Shown here: positions 7,567 through 15,115 of the stretch, piece by piece
Position numbering within the stretch: the stretch's first letter is position 1
Layout of the letters: each line of letters begins with the position of its first letter
DNA from: Candidatus Omnitrophota bacterium
GTDB taxonomy: Bacteria; Omnitrophota; Gorgyraeia; Zapsychrales; Fredricksoniimonadaceae
DNA: 49,021 nt
Direction: 5' to 3'
Assembly (NCBI GenBank): GCA_013285735.1
Contig: JABDGZ010000011.1
Span: forward strand, 63 to 49,083
The notes under the pieces: generated by a model
Seen by the model: the letters and a program-made list of their open reading frames with translations, nothing else
What the model was told of the DNA's origin: nothing
Databases searched by the model: none
Made by a program: the position numbers and the translations under genes

Positions 7567-8928
7567 ATGCACACCACTGATCCTACAACAGGTAAGAGAA
7601 TAAAAGTCTACCCTGAGTTTTCGTTGCGCAAAGTCGATAGTATTTTAAATCGTGCGGAGAAATCTTTTCAATCCTGGAGGCTTCTGTCTTTTAAAGATCG
7701 TCGTGTCATGATGATGAAGGTTGCCGGAATTTTAAGGAGGAATAAAGATCAGTATGCCAAGCTGATGGCCCAGGAGATGGGTAAACCATTGGCACAGGGC
7801 CAGGCTGAAATTGAAAAATGTGCGGTTGTATGTAATTTTTATGCCCAGCAGGCAGAGCATTTTTTATCCCCAGAACTTATTCACACCGAGGCAAGTAAAA
7901 GCTTTATTACCTATCTTCCACTGGGCATTGTCCTGGCCGTGATGCCATGGAATTTTCCATTTTGGCAAGTTTTTCGATGTGTTGCACCAACCCTGATGGC
8001 GGGCAATGCCGTTGTTTTAAAACATGCTTCTAATGTGTGCGGGTGTGCGCTGGCTATTGAGCATATTTTTAAAGAAGTGGGTTTTCCGCCAGGACTTTTT
8101 TCTAATGTATTTATTTCAAGCCCAAAGGTCAAAGATTTGATTGAGCACCCTCTTGTTAAGGCGGTGAGTTTGACGGGGAGTACAGGGGCAGGCATGAGCA
8201 TTGCTTCTCATGCGGGAGCAGTGTTGAAGAAAGCTGTTTTGGAATTAGGGGGTAGTGATCCCTATATTATTTTGGAGGATGCTGATTTGGAAATGGCAGT
8301 TGAAACATGCGTTAATTCCCGGCTTATCAATGGCGGACAAAGCTGTATAGCTGCCAAGCGGTTTATTGTAGAAGATTCTGTTTTTAATGAATTTGAAGAA
8401 AGATTTACGGCCCGCATGCAATTGCAGCGCATAGGGCCGCCCTTGCATGAAGGGATTAATTTGGGGCCTATGGCACGTCATGATTTGCGTGACCATTTGC
8501 ATGGGCAGGTGCAGAAAAGCATTAAGCAGGGGGCCAAGCTTCTGTTGGGTGGAGCCATTCCTTTGGGGAAGGGTTCATTTTACCCGCCGACGGTTTTGAC
8601 TCATGTTCGACCAGGGATGGTGGCATATCAAGAAGAATTATTTGGTCCGGTAGCTGCCATCATTAAAGTGGCAGATGAACAAGAAGCAATTCAAACGGCC
8701 AATGATACAGTATTTGGGTTGGGGGCAGCTGTTTTTACCCGTGATATCAAACGCGGCGAGCAGATTGCCGCCAAGGAATTGCAGGCTGGATGCTGCTTTG
8801 TGAACGACTTTGTTAAATCTGATTTTCTTTTACCGTTTGGCGGTATTAAACAGTCAGGGTATGGCCGCGAGTTGGGTGAATTGGGCATACGGGAGTTCGT
8901 TAATATTAAAACTGTCTATGTTAAATGA
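7567..8928 (+). CDS. NAD(P)-dependent succinate-semialdehyde dehydrogenase family
   Basis: This 453-residue aldehyde dehydrogenase has the usual motifs. PWNFPFWQ lines the cofactor site, SLTGSTGAG is the Rossmann loop, LELGGSDPYI carries the general-base Glu, and NGGQSCIAAKRF carries the nucleophilic Cys. EELFGPVA and LPFGGIKQSGYGRELG complete the family pattern. The short length and GGSDPYIIL are typical of the GabD/YneI succinate-semialdehyde group. I chose ATG 7567, which has AAAGGA 6 bp upstream, over TTG 7552 inside the end of the previous gene. It is the last gene of the 2396-8928 operon and would complete a bypass from 2-oxoglutarate to succinate together with the TPP enzyme. Confidence 0.85.
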   Translation: MHTTDPTTGKRIKVYPEFSLRKVDSILNRAEKSFQSWRLLSFKDRRVMMMKVAGILRRNKDQYAKLMAQEMGKPLAQGQAEIEKCAVVCNFYAQQAEHFLSPELIHTEASKSFITYLPLGIVLAVMPWNFPFWQVFRCVAPTLMAGNAVVLKHASNVCGCALAIEHIFKEVGFPPGLFSNVFISSPKVKDLIEHPLVKAVSLTGSTGAGMSIASHAGAVLKKAVLELGGSDPYIILEDADLEMAVETCVNSRLINGGQSCIAAKRFIVEDSVFNEFEERFTARMQLQRIGPPLHEGINLGPMARHDLRDHLHGQVQKSIKQGAKLLLGGAIPLGKGSFYPPTVLTHVRPGMVAYQEELFGPVAAIIKVADEQEAIQTANDTVFGLGAAVFTRDIKRGEQIAAKELQAGCCFVNDFVKSDFLLPFGGIKQSGYGRELGELGIREFVNIKTVYVK

Positions 8929-8960
8929 CGATCGGAAACTTTAAGAAATATAATTCTAAC

Positions 8961-8988
8961 TTCATCTTATTTTCATTTTGATTATAGT
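8961..8988 (+). promoter_or_regulatory. Promoter-like motif TTCATC-N16-TATAGT
   Basis: TTCATC (8961-8966) and TATAGT (8983-8988) have exactly the same 16-bp spacing as the copy at 85-112, and the surrounding bases also match (AATTCT upstream, GTAA downstream). It lies 48 bp before the DUF883 gene and is the likely promoter of the 9037-12352 operon. Confidence 0.55.
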
Positions 8989-9036
8989 AAAATTAATTTG
9001 TCAAATATGCCACCATCAATCGAGGAGGGTAATACT

Positions 9037-9288
9037 ATGCAAGACACCTACATCAGAGAAAAACAAAAAGATGATCTTTCTAAAACCATTGAGCAAGGAG
9101 GAGACAATTCAAAGAATTCTACCTGGGATGTTCAAAAACAATTGAAACAGGGACAAGAACAAGTCCAACATTTGATAAGCCAGGCGGATAAACAACTTCA
9201 TGAGAATCCGTGGCCGGTCGTCGCCGGTGTGGCGGTAAGTTGTTTGTTTCTTGGTTTTATCGTGGGAACCAGCAGAGCCAGGAATTAA
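9037..9288 (+). CDS. YqjD/ElaB-like (DUF883) membrane-anchored protein
   Basis: This 83-residue protein has a soluble, Gln/Lys-rich helical N-terminus (WDVQKQLKQGQEQVQHLISQ). It ends in a single C-terminal membrane helix starting NPWPVVAGVAVSCLFLGFIV, with a short basic end. That is the DUF883 (ElaB/YqjD) pattern, a tail-anchored inner-membrane protein that in E. coli is stationary-phase induced and binds ribosomes. ATG 9037 follows GAGGAGGG at 7 bp; an upstream TTG at 8998 is not needed. It is the first gene of a small operon that resembles yqjD-yqjE. Confidence 0.75.
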   Translation: MQDTYIREKQKDDLSKTIEQGGDNSKNSTWDVQKQLKQGQEQVQHLISQADKQLHENPWPVVAGVAVSCLFLGFIVGTSRARN

Positions 9289-9309
9289 TGCGTCTCCCAA
9301 GAGGTGAGG

Positions 9310-9642
9310 ATGAAAAATTCAGAAAATTCGATAGACAATGTCCTGATGGCTTTAGAAGAAGCGATTAAAGACAGAAGGACGCAAATGCAAAATGCCGAGA
9401 CGCCATCAGAAGTTTCGCAGTTGTATTCAGGAATTTTTAATAGAGTGGGCAGCTATTATGCGCAAATGACAAGTGCCTTGGGAAATGGTAAGGAACTTGC
9501 CCAAGGATTTTTGAATAAAGCATTGCAAGACATGCATGAAGAGCCTTGGGAATTTGTGCGTAAAACAGCGATGTACAGTTTTGCCATAGGTTTATTCTTA
9601 AGTCTTCGTCAGAGAAAAGTACCAACGGAGAAAAAAGAATGA
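9310..9642 (+). CDS. Small helical protein with C-terminal membrane segment
   Basis: This 110-residue protein is helical and polar at first (DNVLMALEEAIKDRRTQMQ). It then has EEPWEFVRKTAMYSFAIGLFLSLRQRK, which mimics the NPW-plus-membrane-helix end of the preceding DUF883 protein. I recognise no named family, but the similar layout suggests a diverged partner of that protein. ATG 9310 is preferred over GTG 9304 because AGAGG lies 5 bp upstream. It is separated from the upstream gene by 21 bp, so the same transcript is likely. Confidence 0.6.
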   Translation: MKNSENSIDNVLMALEEAIKDRRTQMQNAETPSEVSQLYSGIFNRVGSYYAQMTSALGNGKELAQGFLNKALQDMHEEPWEFVRKTAMYSFAIGLFLSLRQRKVPTEKKE

Positions 9643-9720
9643 GAAAAAGGTCTATGGACATTCTTATTTTTATGGGCATCCTCCGCCATTAAAAGATTGC
9701 AGGTTAATCAGGGAGGGCAT

Positions 9721-10059
9721 ATGGAGTTGGCCCGTCTTAAAATGTCCTTGGTTTATGTGAGGGCCATTAAAACCTCCCGTTTATTATTCATGAGTTTTTT
9801 AGGGATAGGACTGTGCATGGTCCTTTTGTTCATGGGCCTCGTTCTTTTTCATGTTTCTCTGTTTTTATATGCTCCCTGGAGCATGGAAACTAAAATGATG
9901 GTCGGACTTTTGTGTTCGGCAGTCTATTTTTTGATCACTATTGCGTTATTTTATAAAATTTTTGCTCAAGATGAATGGTTGAGGATTTTTAATGCTGAAG
10001 GCATCATGGAGCAGTTAAAAGAGGAGGTCAGCCCAAGGCGAGAGGGCAGTGAAAAATGA
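9721..10059 (+). CDS. YqjE/holin-superfamily-like membrane protein
   Basis: This 112-residue protein has two membrane helices, LLFMSFLGIGLCMVLLFMGL and MVGLLCSAVYFLITIALFY, with cytosolic charged ends. Size and topology match the YqjE / phage holin III-like family, whose genes usually follow a yqjD-type gene, as here. The family's function is unknown; lysis is not implied. ATG 9721 has a strong GGGAGGG at 9711-9717. The end overlaps the next gene by 11 bp. Confidence 0.65.
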   Translation: MELARLKMSLVYVRAIKTSRLLFMSFLGIGLCMVLLFMGLVLFHVSLFLYAPWSMETKMMVGLLCSAVYFLITIALFYKIFAQDEWLRIFNAEGIMEQLKEEVSPRREGSEK

Positions 10060-12352
10060 TTCACTAAATTCGATTATGATCAGCCGCGTAGAAGTTTTTT
10101 TGAGAAATCTTAAACGTATTTTCAGCCGCAGCGAATGGACGATACGTTTATTGCGGCTGGTGAAATTAAAACAAGCTGTTCCGGAACCTGGTCTGGTGAT
10201 GGTCCAGATTGATGGATTGTCCATGACCCAGTTTAACCGGGCCCTGCAAAAAAGAAACCTGCCATTTCTTCAAGGGTTATTATCTAAAGAACGTTACATC
10301 CTGCGTTCGTTTTATTCTGGATTACCTTCCAATACGCCAGCGGTACAGGGGGAATTATTCTACGGAGTCAAAGGCTGTATCCCGGCCTTTCACTTTTTAG
10401 ACCGCCAAAGCGGCCGTACAGTTAAGATGTTAGACATTGCTTTTGTGAAAGAGTTTGAAAAGCGTTTGAGTGCTCAAGGGTCTGGTTTATTGGCAGGGGG
10501 AAGTTCTTATTCTGATATTTTTACAGGTTCAGCTAAAGAGTCGCATTGCTGTTGGTCGCGCATGGGCTGGGAAGGAGTCTTATGGGCGGCTAATCCGTTT
10601 GTTTTTCCTTTTTTGGTCATATTATATGCCGACATTTTTATCCGTACCTTTGTTTTGGTTTTTATAGAATTTTTTCTTGCTCTTTTTGAATGCATGCGCG
10701 GCACGCTTAAAGGAAGATTGTTTTTTAGAGAATTGGAATTAGTATGGCAGCGTTCGTTGGTCTGTGTTTTTTTACGTGAGTTTATCACCGCTGGGGTGTG
10801 TATAGATATCATGCGTGGAGTACCGGTGATCCATGTGAATTTTTTAGGTTATGATGAGCAAGCCCACGGCCGTGGGCCTTCCTCGAAATTTGCCCATTGG
10901 TCTTTGCGAGGCATCGATGATGCTATTAAACGTATTGATAATGTCATCCAACAGTCCCCGTACCGTCACTATGATCTATGGGTCTATTCTGATCATGGCC
11001 AGACTAAAACCACTCCTTATTTTGTAAAATACGGCCGAACTATTGAAGAAGCGGTAAAGGAATTATTTGATGATGCTATCGTGACAGCCATGGGACCTTT
11101 AGGACATATATACGTCAATAAGGGTTTAAATACCGAGGATGTATATTCTTACGCCAAGAAATTGGTTTCACAGGCTAAAATTCCGTTGGTTTTGACTAGG
11201 GATGGATCCAGGGTCCTTGCCTGGACTCCGCGGGGATGTTTTATGTTGATGGATGAAGCTCATCAAATATTTGGACAAGACCATCCTTTCTTGGAAGAAA
11301 TCAAAGAGGACCTGTTGCGCGTGTGTTTTCATCCGGATGCTGGTGAGTTTGTCATAGCCGGATGGTGTGAAGGCACAGAAGCTATTAGTTTTCCATTGGA
11401 ATATGGAGCCCATGCATCCATGGGCCCTGAAGAAACGCACGCCTTCACACTTCTTCCTATGGATGCTCCGGTAGAAATAGAGAATAATAAGAATTATTTG
11501 CGCCCGGTGGATTTGCGGCATACGGTACAGCATTTTTTAAATAAAAAATCACGCGGTCCTTTGGTTTTACCTGATCAGGGTGTTTCTTCAAAGAGTTTAC
11601 GGATGATGAGTTACAATATTCATGGCTGTGCCGGGATGGATGGCTGTATTTCCACTGAACGTATTGCCAGGGTGATCGCCCGGTATAATCCCGATATCAT
11701 TGCTTTACAAGAGTTGGACGTCGGGCGCCTGAGATCAGGGAGAATTGATCAGGCGGAGATGATTTCCAGAAAATTGGAAATGAGATACCATTTCCATCCG
11801 GCTTTTCGTTGGAAGGATGAGCAGTATGGTAATGCCATTTTAAGTAGGTATCCCATGGCATTGATTAAGTCTGGCTCCTTACCAAGAATAACAGACAAGA
11901 AAAATCAGCATGAGCCGCGGGGCGTGCTATGGGTTGCCGTCGAATTTGAAGGAAGAAAGGTACAGGTTTTTAATACTCATTTAAGTTTGTGGCCCAAGGA
12001 GAGGATTCTTCAGGTAGAGTCTTTACTAAGTGAGCAATGGCTGCAGCATCCTGACTGCCAGGGGCCTGTTATGCTTTGTGGAGATTTTAATGCCCTCCCC
12101 AGGTCAGCGGTACACAGGAAAATTTGCCACAAGCTTTATGACAGCCAAGCTGTTTTGGCCGGCCATCGCCCGCGCAGCACATGGTCCGGGCATTATCCCG
12201 TAAGCCGCATTGACTATATTTTTATCAATGATAGTTTCCATGTTTGTTCCATTATTGTTCCTCGTACGGATCTTGAAAAAATAGCTTCAGACCACCTGCC
12301 ATTGATTACTGAACTTAAATTTATCAATAGATTTAATGGAGGATTAGTTTAA
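10049..12352 (+). CDS. Phosphodiesterase-like / EEP phosphatase fusion with internal membrane hairpin
   Basis: This 767-residue fusion has two hydrolase parts. Residues 45-500 form an alkaline-phosphatase-superfamily (type I phosphodiesterase-like) domain: metal ligand Asp55 in VQIDGLS, likely nucleophile Thr96 in PSNTPAV, LGYDEQAHG, and SDHGQ at 314-318. A hydrophobic hairpin (about residues 182-215, NPFVFPFLVILYADIF and FVLVFIEFFLALF) interrupts this domain and would pin it to the membrane. From residue 519 there is a complete endonuclease/exonuclease/phosphatase domain (SYNIHG, ALQELD, GDFNALP, closing SDHLPLI). Relatives cleave phosphodiesters in lipids, nucleotides or inositol phosphates. 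With YqjE-like neighbours a phospholipid or envelope substrate is plausible but unproven. The start is GTG 10049, overlapping the upstream gene. Confidence 0.75.
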   Translation: MKNDSLNSIMISRVEVFLRNLKRIFSRSEWTIRLLRLVKLKQAVPEPGLVMVQIDGLSMTQFNRALQKRNLPFLQGLLSKERYILRSFYSGLPSNTPAVQGELFYGVKGCIPAFHFLDRQSGRTVKMLDIAFVKEFEKRLSAQGSGLLAGGSSYSDIFTGSAKESHCCWSRMGWEGVLWAANPFVFPFLVILYADIFIRTFVLVFIEFFLALFECMRGTLKGRLFFRELELVWQRSLVCVFLREFITAGVCIDIMRGVPVIHVNFLGYDEQAHGRGPSSKFAHWSLRGIDDAIKRIDNVIQQSPYRHYDLWVYSDHGQTKTTPYFVKYGRTIEEAVKELFDDAIVTAMGPLGHIYVNKGLNTEDVYSYAKKLVSQAKIPLVLTRDGSRVLAWTPRGCFMLMDEAHQIFGQDHPFLEEIKEDLLRVCFHPDAGEFVIAGWCEGTEAISFPLEYGAHASMGPEETHAFTLLPMDAPVEIENNKNYLRPVDLRHTVQHFLNKKSRGPLVLPDQGVSSKSLRMMSYNIHGCAGMDGCISTERIARVIARYNPDIIALQELDVGRLRSGRIDQAEMISRKLEMRYHFHPAFRWKDEQYGNAILSRYPMALIKSGSLPRITDKKNQHEPRGVLWVAVEFEGRKVQVFNTHLSLWPKERILQVESLLSEQWLQHPDCQGPVMLCGDFNALPRSAVHRKICHKLYDSQAVLAGHRPRSTWSGHYPVSRIDYIFINDSFHVCSIIVPRTDLEKIASDHLPLITELKFINRFNGGLV

Positions 12353-12359
12353 TTTTATT

Positions 12360-12389
12360 TTCATGTTTCCTTAATTTTGTATTTGTTAT
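12360..12389 (+). promoter_or_regulatory. Weak copy of the TTCAT promoter-like motif
   Basis: TTCATG at 12360-12365 with the flanking AATTTT and a downstream GTTATGG echoes the motif at 85 and 8961, though the -10-like part is less exact. It precedes the rhodanese gene by about 60 bp. Confidence 0.3.
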
Positions 12390-12428
12390 GGTGCAGGTAG
12401 TGATTAAACCTTTAAGGGAGGAAAAACT

Positions 12429-12767
12429 ATGAAAATATCTACGGCAAATCCTAAAGTCAGAACAATAACCAAGGAAGAACTTGCTCAAAAGATCAAAAAT
12501 GCCAAGCCAGTTCAAATAGTTAATGTTCTAGGGCCAGAACATTATAATTTAGGGTTTATTAAAGGTTCTATAAGGATTCCATTGGATCAACTGGATAATC
12601 GTTGGGGGGTGCTTGATAAAAACATAGAAGTGGTAACTTACTGTGCCAGTTATGATTGTCCAGCCTCTGGTCAAGCCGCTGAAAAACTTTTAACCAAAGG
12701 GTTCAAGGTAAGTGCTTACGAGGGAGGTATTAACGAGTGTAAAGAAGCAGGATTACCAATAGAATAA
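12429..12767 (+). CDS. Single-domain rhodanese-like protein
   Basis: This 112-residue protein is one rhodanese domain. It has the entry motif VQIVNVLGPEHYNLGFIKGSIRIPL and the active loop VTYCASYDCPAS with candidate catalytic Cys72. The closing helix and strand end in VSAYEGGINECKEAGLPIE. A second Cys (Cys77) sits in the loop, unlike classical thiosulfate sulfurtransferases, so a redox or persulfide-carrier role is possible. No signal peptide is seen, so it is cytosolic. GGGAGG lies 10 bp upstream of the ATG. It heads a run of five closely spaced small genes (12429-14306). Confidence 0.85.
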   Translation: MKISTANPKVRTITKEELAQKIKNAKPVQIVNVLGPEHYNLGFIKGSIRIPLDQLDNRWGVLDKNIEVVTYCASYDCPASGQAAEKLLTKGFKVSAYEGGINECKEAGLPIE

Positions 12768-12771
12768 AACT

Positions 12772-13074
12772 ATGAAAAGAATTGTTAATTTATTTTTTGT
12801 GACAGTTTTTTTCATCGCACTGACTTCTATGGCTAATAGTCAGGCTATTGGAGGAGCTTCATTATCGTTTGGCATTGTTGGGATCAATGAAGTATTGCCG
12901 GCCAATGCCACCTTGATTAGCAAGGGAGAAGTGGTGAGCGTTAGTCAAGAAGATCACACGGTGTCTGTGCGTGACTCAAGCAGTGGTATTGTTAATGTGT
13001 ATTCCATTACTAATCAGCAAGTGTTGGGTAGCGTCAACCAAGGAGAGATGATAAAGGTTTTTTCTCAACCATAA
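12772..13074 (+). CDS. Small exported protein of unknown function
   Basis: This 100-residue protein has a typical signal peptide (MKR, a hydrophobic core, probable cleavage after ANSQA near residue 25). The mature part is Ser/Val-rich and likely all-beta: LISKGEVVSVSQEDHTVSVRD looks like a short OB- or barrel-like strand pair. I recognise no family. It starts 5 bp after the rhodanese stop without an obvious ribosome site, so translation probably depends on the upstream gene. Confidence 0.6.
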   Translation: MKRIVNLFFVTVFFIALTSMANSQAIGGASLSFGIVGINEVLPANATLISKGEVVSVSQEDHTVSVRDSSSGIVNVYSITNQQVLGSVNQGEMIKVFSQP

Positions 13075-13100
13075 AATCATTAATAAGGCAGGAGTAAAAG

Positions 13101-13577
13101 ATGAAGATTCTATATTCTTTATTGATTTTCTTATCGGTATCGATCTTATTGATTTGGCCTAAGATCTCTTACGCTGATGGGGATGACGGACACCATGCGG
13201 GGAATCATGGGGAACATCAGTACTACCATTATCATGATCGCCCTTATTTTGGCCGTCACGTAGATAATTTTTATCCTAACGAGTATTACTGGGTTTCGGT
13301 GGGAGGATCAAGGTATTATTATGATGATGGGATCTATTATGATTATGTGGGGGGGAATTATGTGGTGGTGAGGCCTCCTATAGGTGCTATTGTCGCAACG
13401 ATACCTTCTGATTTTCGTCTGGTAGTGATTGGTGGTATGACCTATTACACGGATAACGGGATTTATTATGTCTATACCCCCACTGGTTACCTCGTGGTTT
13501 CACCGCCGGTTGTTCAATCTGTACCAGTAACGGCTGTTAATGGTGTTGTACAAGTACAATCTACCTATGGAAGGTAA
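13101..13577 (+). CDS. DUF6515-family exported protein, His-rich N-terminus
   Basis: This 158-residue paralogue of the gene at 166 has a signal peptide ending near SYA. A His/Asp/Tyr-rich mature N-terminus follows (DDGHHAGNHGEHQYYHYHD), then two Tyr/Gly modules: VGGSRYYYDDGIYYDYVGG closing with VVVRPPIGAIV, and IGGMTYYTDNGIYYVY closing with VVSPPV. The repeat plan is the same as in the first copy. The His-rich part could bind metal ions; the modules' function is unknown. GGAG precedes the ATG. It probably acts in the periplasm. Confidence 0.8.
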   Translation: MKILYSLLIFLSVSILLIWPKISYADGDDGHHAGNHGEHQYYHYHDRPYFGRHVDNFYPNEYYWVSVGGSRYYYDDGIYYDYVGGNYVVVRPPIGAIVATIPSDFRLVVIGGMTYYTDNGIYYVYTPTGYLVVSPPVVQSVPVTAVNGVVQVQSTYGR

Positions 13578-13606
13578 GGATACGATTAAAGAAAGGGGTG
13601 ATGTCT

Positions 13607-13864
13607 ATGTACGATGAATATGGCCGATGGCATGATGTTTATTGGAATGACATGTATTGGCATCATGTGGGATTACTATTTAACATTATTATTCTGTTAC
13701 TAATTATATTTGGTGCAGTGTATTTATTTCAACGTTATTCAAAAAATCCGATAGGGGGCGCTAAGCAGCAAGATTCAGCCATGGATACTCTAAAGAAACG
13801 ATACGCTGCAGGTGAGATTAAGGCGGAAGAGTTTGCGCAAAAGAAAAAAGATTTGGAATCCTGA
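13607..13864 (+). CDS. SHOCT-domain membrane protein
   Basis: This 85-residue protein starts with an aromatic/His-rich stretch (WHDVYWNDMYWHH). A single membrane helix (VGLLFNIIILLLIIFGAVYLF) follows, then a C-terminal SHOCT motif (MDTLKKRYAAGEIKAEEFAQ). SHOCT is a short oligomerisation helix pair found at the ends of many bacterial membrane proteins. ATG 13607 is chosen because AGGGG lies 8 bp upstream; GTG 13598 and ATG 13601 sit on or against that site. Confidence 0.8.
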   Translation: MYDEYGRWHDVYWNDMYWHHVGLLFNIIILLLIIFGAVYLFQRYSKNPIGGAKQQDSAMDTLKKRYAAGEIKAEEFAQKKKDLES

Positions 13865-13880
13865 AAAAAGGAGGATGTCT

Positions 13881-14306
13881 ATGAAGGTTAAGGAAATTAT
13901 GACTTCTCGCCCAACATGCTGCTCACCGCTGACTAATTTAAAGGAGGTGGCGCAAATGATGCTGGAGCGTGATTGCGGAGAAATACCAGTGGTTGAGAAT
14001 ATTAATGATTTAAAACCAATAGGGGTCATTACGGACCGTGACATTGTTTGCCGTGTCCTTGCGATAGGAAAAAACCCGTTGGAAATGACAGCTGGTGAAT
14101 GCATGAGTAAACCATGCATTACAGTCAACTCTGAAACAGAAGTTGAGGATTGCTGTAGGATTCTTAAAGAAGGTCATATCCGGCGTCTTCCTGTTGTTGA
14201 TGAACAAGGACGTTGTTGCGGCATCGTATCTCAGGCAGATTTTGCAACGCATCATCTTAAGGTTGAAATTGGTGATATATTAGAGCAGGTTTCCCAAAGA
14301 AGATAG
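13881..14306 (+). CDS. Two-CBS-domain protein
   Basis: This 141-residue protein consists of two CBS motifs: VKEIMTSRPTCCSPLTNLKEV through VIDRD-like VITDRDIVCRVLA, and CMSKPCITVNSETEVEDC through RRLPVVDEQGRCCGIVSQADF. Paired CBS domains bind adenosine nucleotides and act as energy sensors or regulators; the partner is unknown here. ATG 13881 is used because AAGGAGG (13868-13874) is 6 bp upstream. The reading frame is open further upstream, over the SHOCT gene, without any ribosome site. It closes the small-gene run before the first copy of the repeated control element. Confidence 0.85.
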   Translation: MKVKEIMTSRPTCCSPLTNLKEVAQMMLERDCGEIPVVENINDLKPIGVITDRDIVCRVLAIGKNPLEMTAGECMSKPCITVNSETEVEDCCRILKEGHIRRLPVVDEQGRCCGIVSQADFATHHLKVEIGDILEQVSQRR

Positions 14307-14314
14307 TCAATTAC

Positions 14315-14352
14315 GTAGAAAAAAGTCAGTAAGAAGTGGAAATGAGCCATGT
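14315..14352 (+). promoter_or_regulatory. Repeated control element, copy 1
   Basis: First half GTAGAAAAAAGTCAG, second half TAAGAAGTGGA, then GCCATGT at 14346. AAGTC and AAGTG lie 11 bp apart, as in tandem OmpR-type operators. It is 88 bp upstream of the OmpR-type regulator gene. Beyond the core it matches copy 4 (35789) for about 40 more bases, including GTAAACTAAATTA. In this copy that part forms an inverted repeat GGTAA-ACTAAA-TTACC (14371-14386). Confidence 0.65.
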
Positions 14353-14440
14353 GCAATTCATGGTGTATTAGGTAAACTAAATTACCTATGTTTAGAACTT
14401 TTTCCCTCCAATTATCTCAAACTTCTGAAGGAGATGGATT

Positions 14441-15115
14441 ATGCGCATTCTTATCGTAGAAGATGAAAAACGTATTGCAGATTTCATCGCACGAGGGCTT
14501 AAAGAAGAGCATTATGCCGTTGACATCGCCTATGATGGAGAACAAGGCCTGTATCTGGCTGAAATCAATCCGTATGATTTGATGATCTTTGATATTATGC
14601 TCCCTAAATATGAGGGGGTAGACATGTGCCGTCAGCTGCGTTCCAAGAAAAATAATACTCCTATCCTGATGTTGACCGCTCGGGCTGCGGTGAAGGACAA
14701 GGTCACAGGACTTAACGCTGGTGCGGATGATTATTTGACCAAGCCTTTTTCTTTTGAAGAATTACTCGCCCGTGTTAAAGTTTTATTAAGGCGTCCAACG
14801 GCCAACAAGACTTCTGTTTTAAAAGTAGCTGATTTGGAATTAAACCAGCTCAATCATGAAGTCAAAAGGATAGGAAAAAAAATGATACTAACGGCCAAAG
14901 AGTTTGCGTTATTGGAGTATCTCATGCTTAACGCTGGCCAAGTCATCAGCCGGTCCATGATTTCTGAGCATATATGGAATGAACAATTTGACAGCATGAC
15001 CAATGTCATCGATGTCCACATCCGTAATTTACGCAATAAGATCGATGGTGCGTCCAGTAAAAGATTGATCCATACCTTGCGTGGATCAGGGTATATGCTT
15101 AAACATGCTGCATGA
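14441..15115 (+). CDS. OmpR/PhoB-family response regulator
   Basis: This 224-residue protein has a receiver domain (residues 1-115: acidic pair Glu7/Asp8, phospho-acceptor Asp51 in IFDIMLP, LTARAA, conserved Lys in TKPFSFEEL). A winged-helix DNA-binding domain follows (residues 125-222: LTAKEFALLEYLMLN, then VIDVHIRNLRNKID and the hairpin TLRGSGYML). It resembles the CzcR/CusR/QseB subgroup. GAAGGAG lies 5 bp before the ATG. The stop overlaps the start of its kinase (ATGA, 15112), which fixes the pair. A copy of the repeated element lies upstream, so it may control itself and, by inference, the other element-bearing genes. Confidence 0.95.
   Translation: MRILIVEDEKRIADFIARGLKEEHYAVDIAYDGEQGLYLAEINPYDLMIFDIMLPKYEGVDMCRQLRSKKNNTPILMLTARAAVKDKVTGLNAGADDYLTKPFSFEELLARVKVLLRRPTANKTSVLKVADLELNQLNHEVKRIGKKMILTAKEFALLEYLMLNAGQVISRSMISEHIWNEQFDSMTNVIDVHIRNLRNKIDGASSKRLIHTLRGSGYMLKHAA

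Noticed and set aside
9639-9692. A 17-codon frame (ATGA overlap with the 9310 gene)
   Set aside because: The start overlaps nicely, but the peptide (MRKRSMDILIFMGILRH) is too short to support without conservation data.
14315-14352. The repeated element read as a sigma54 (-24/-12) promoter
   Set aside because: GG and GC pairs can be found, but their spacing is not 10 bp and differs between copies.
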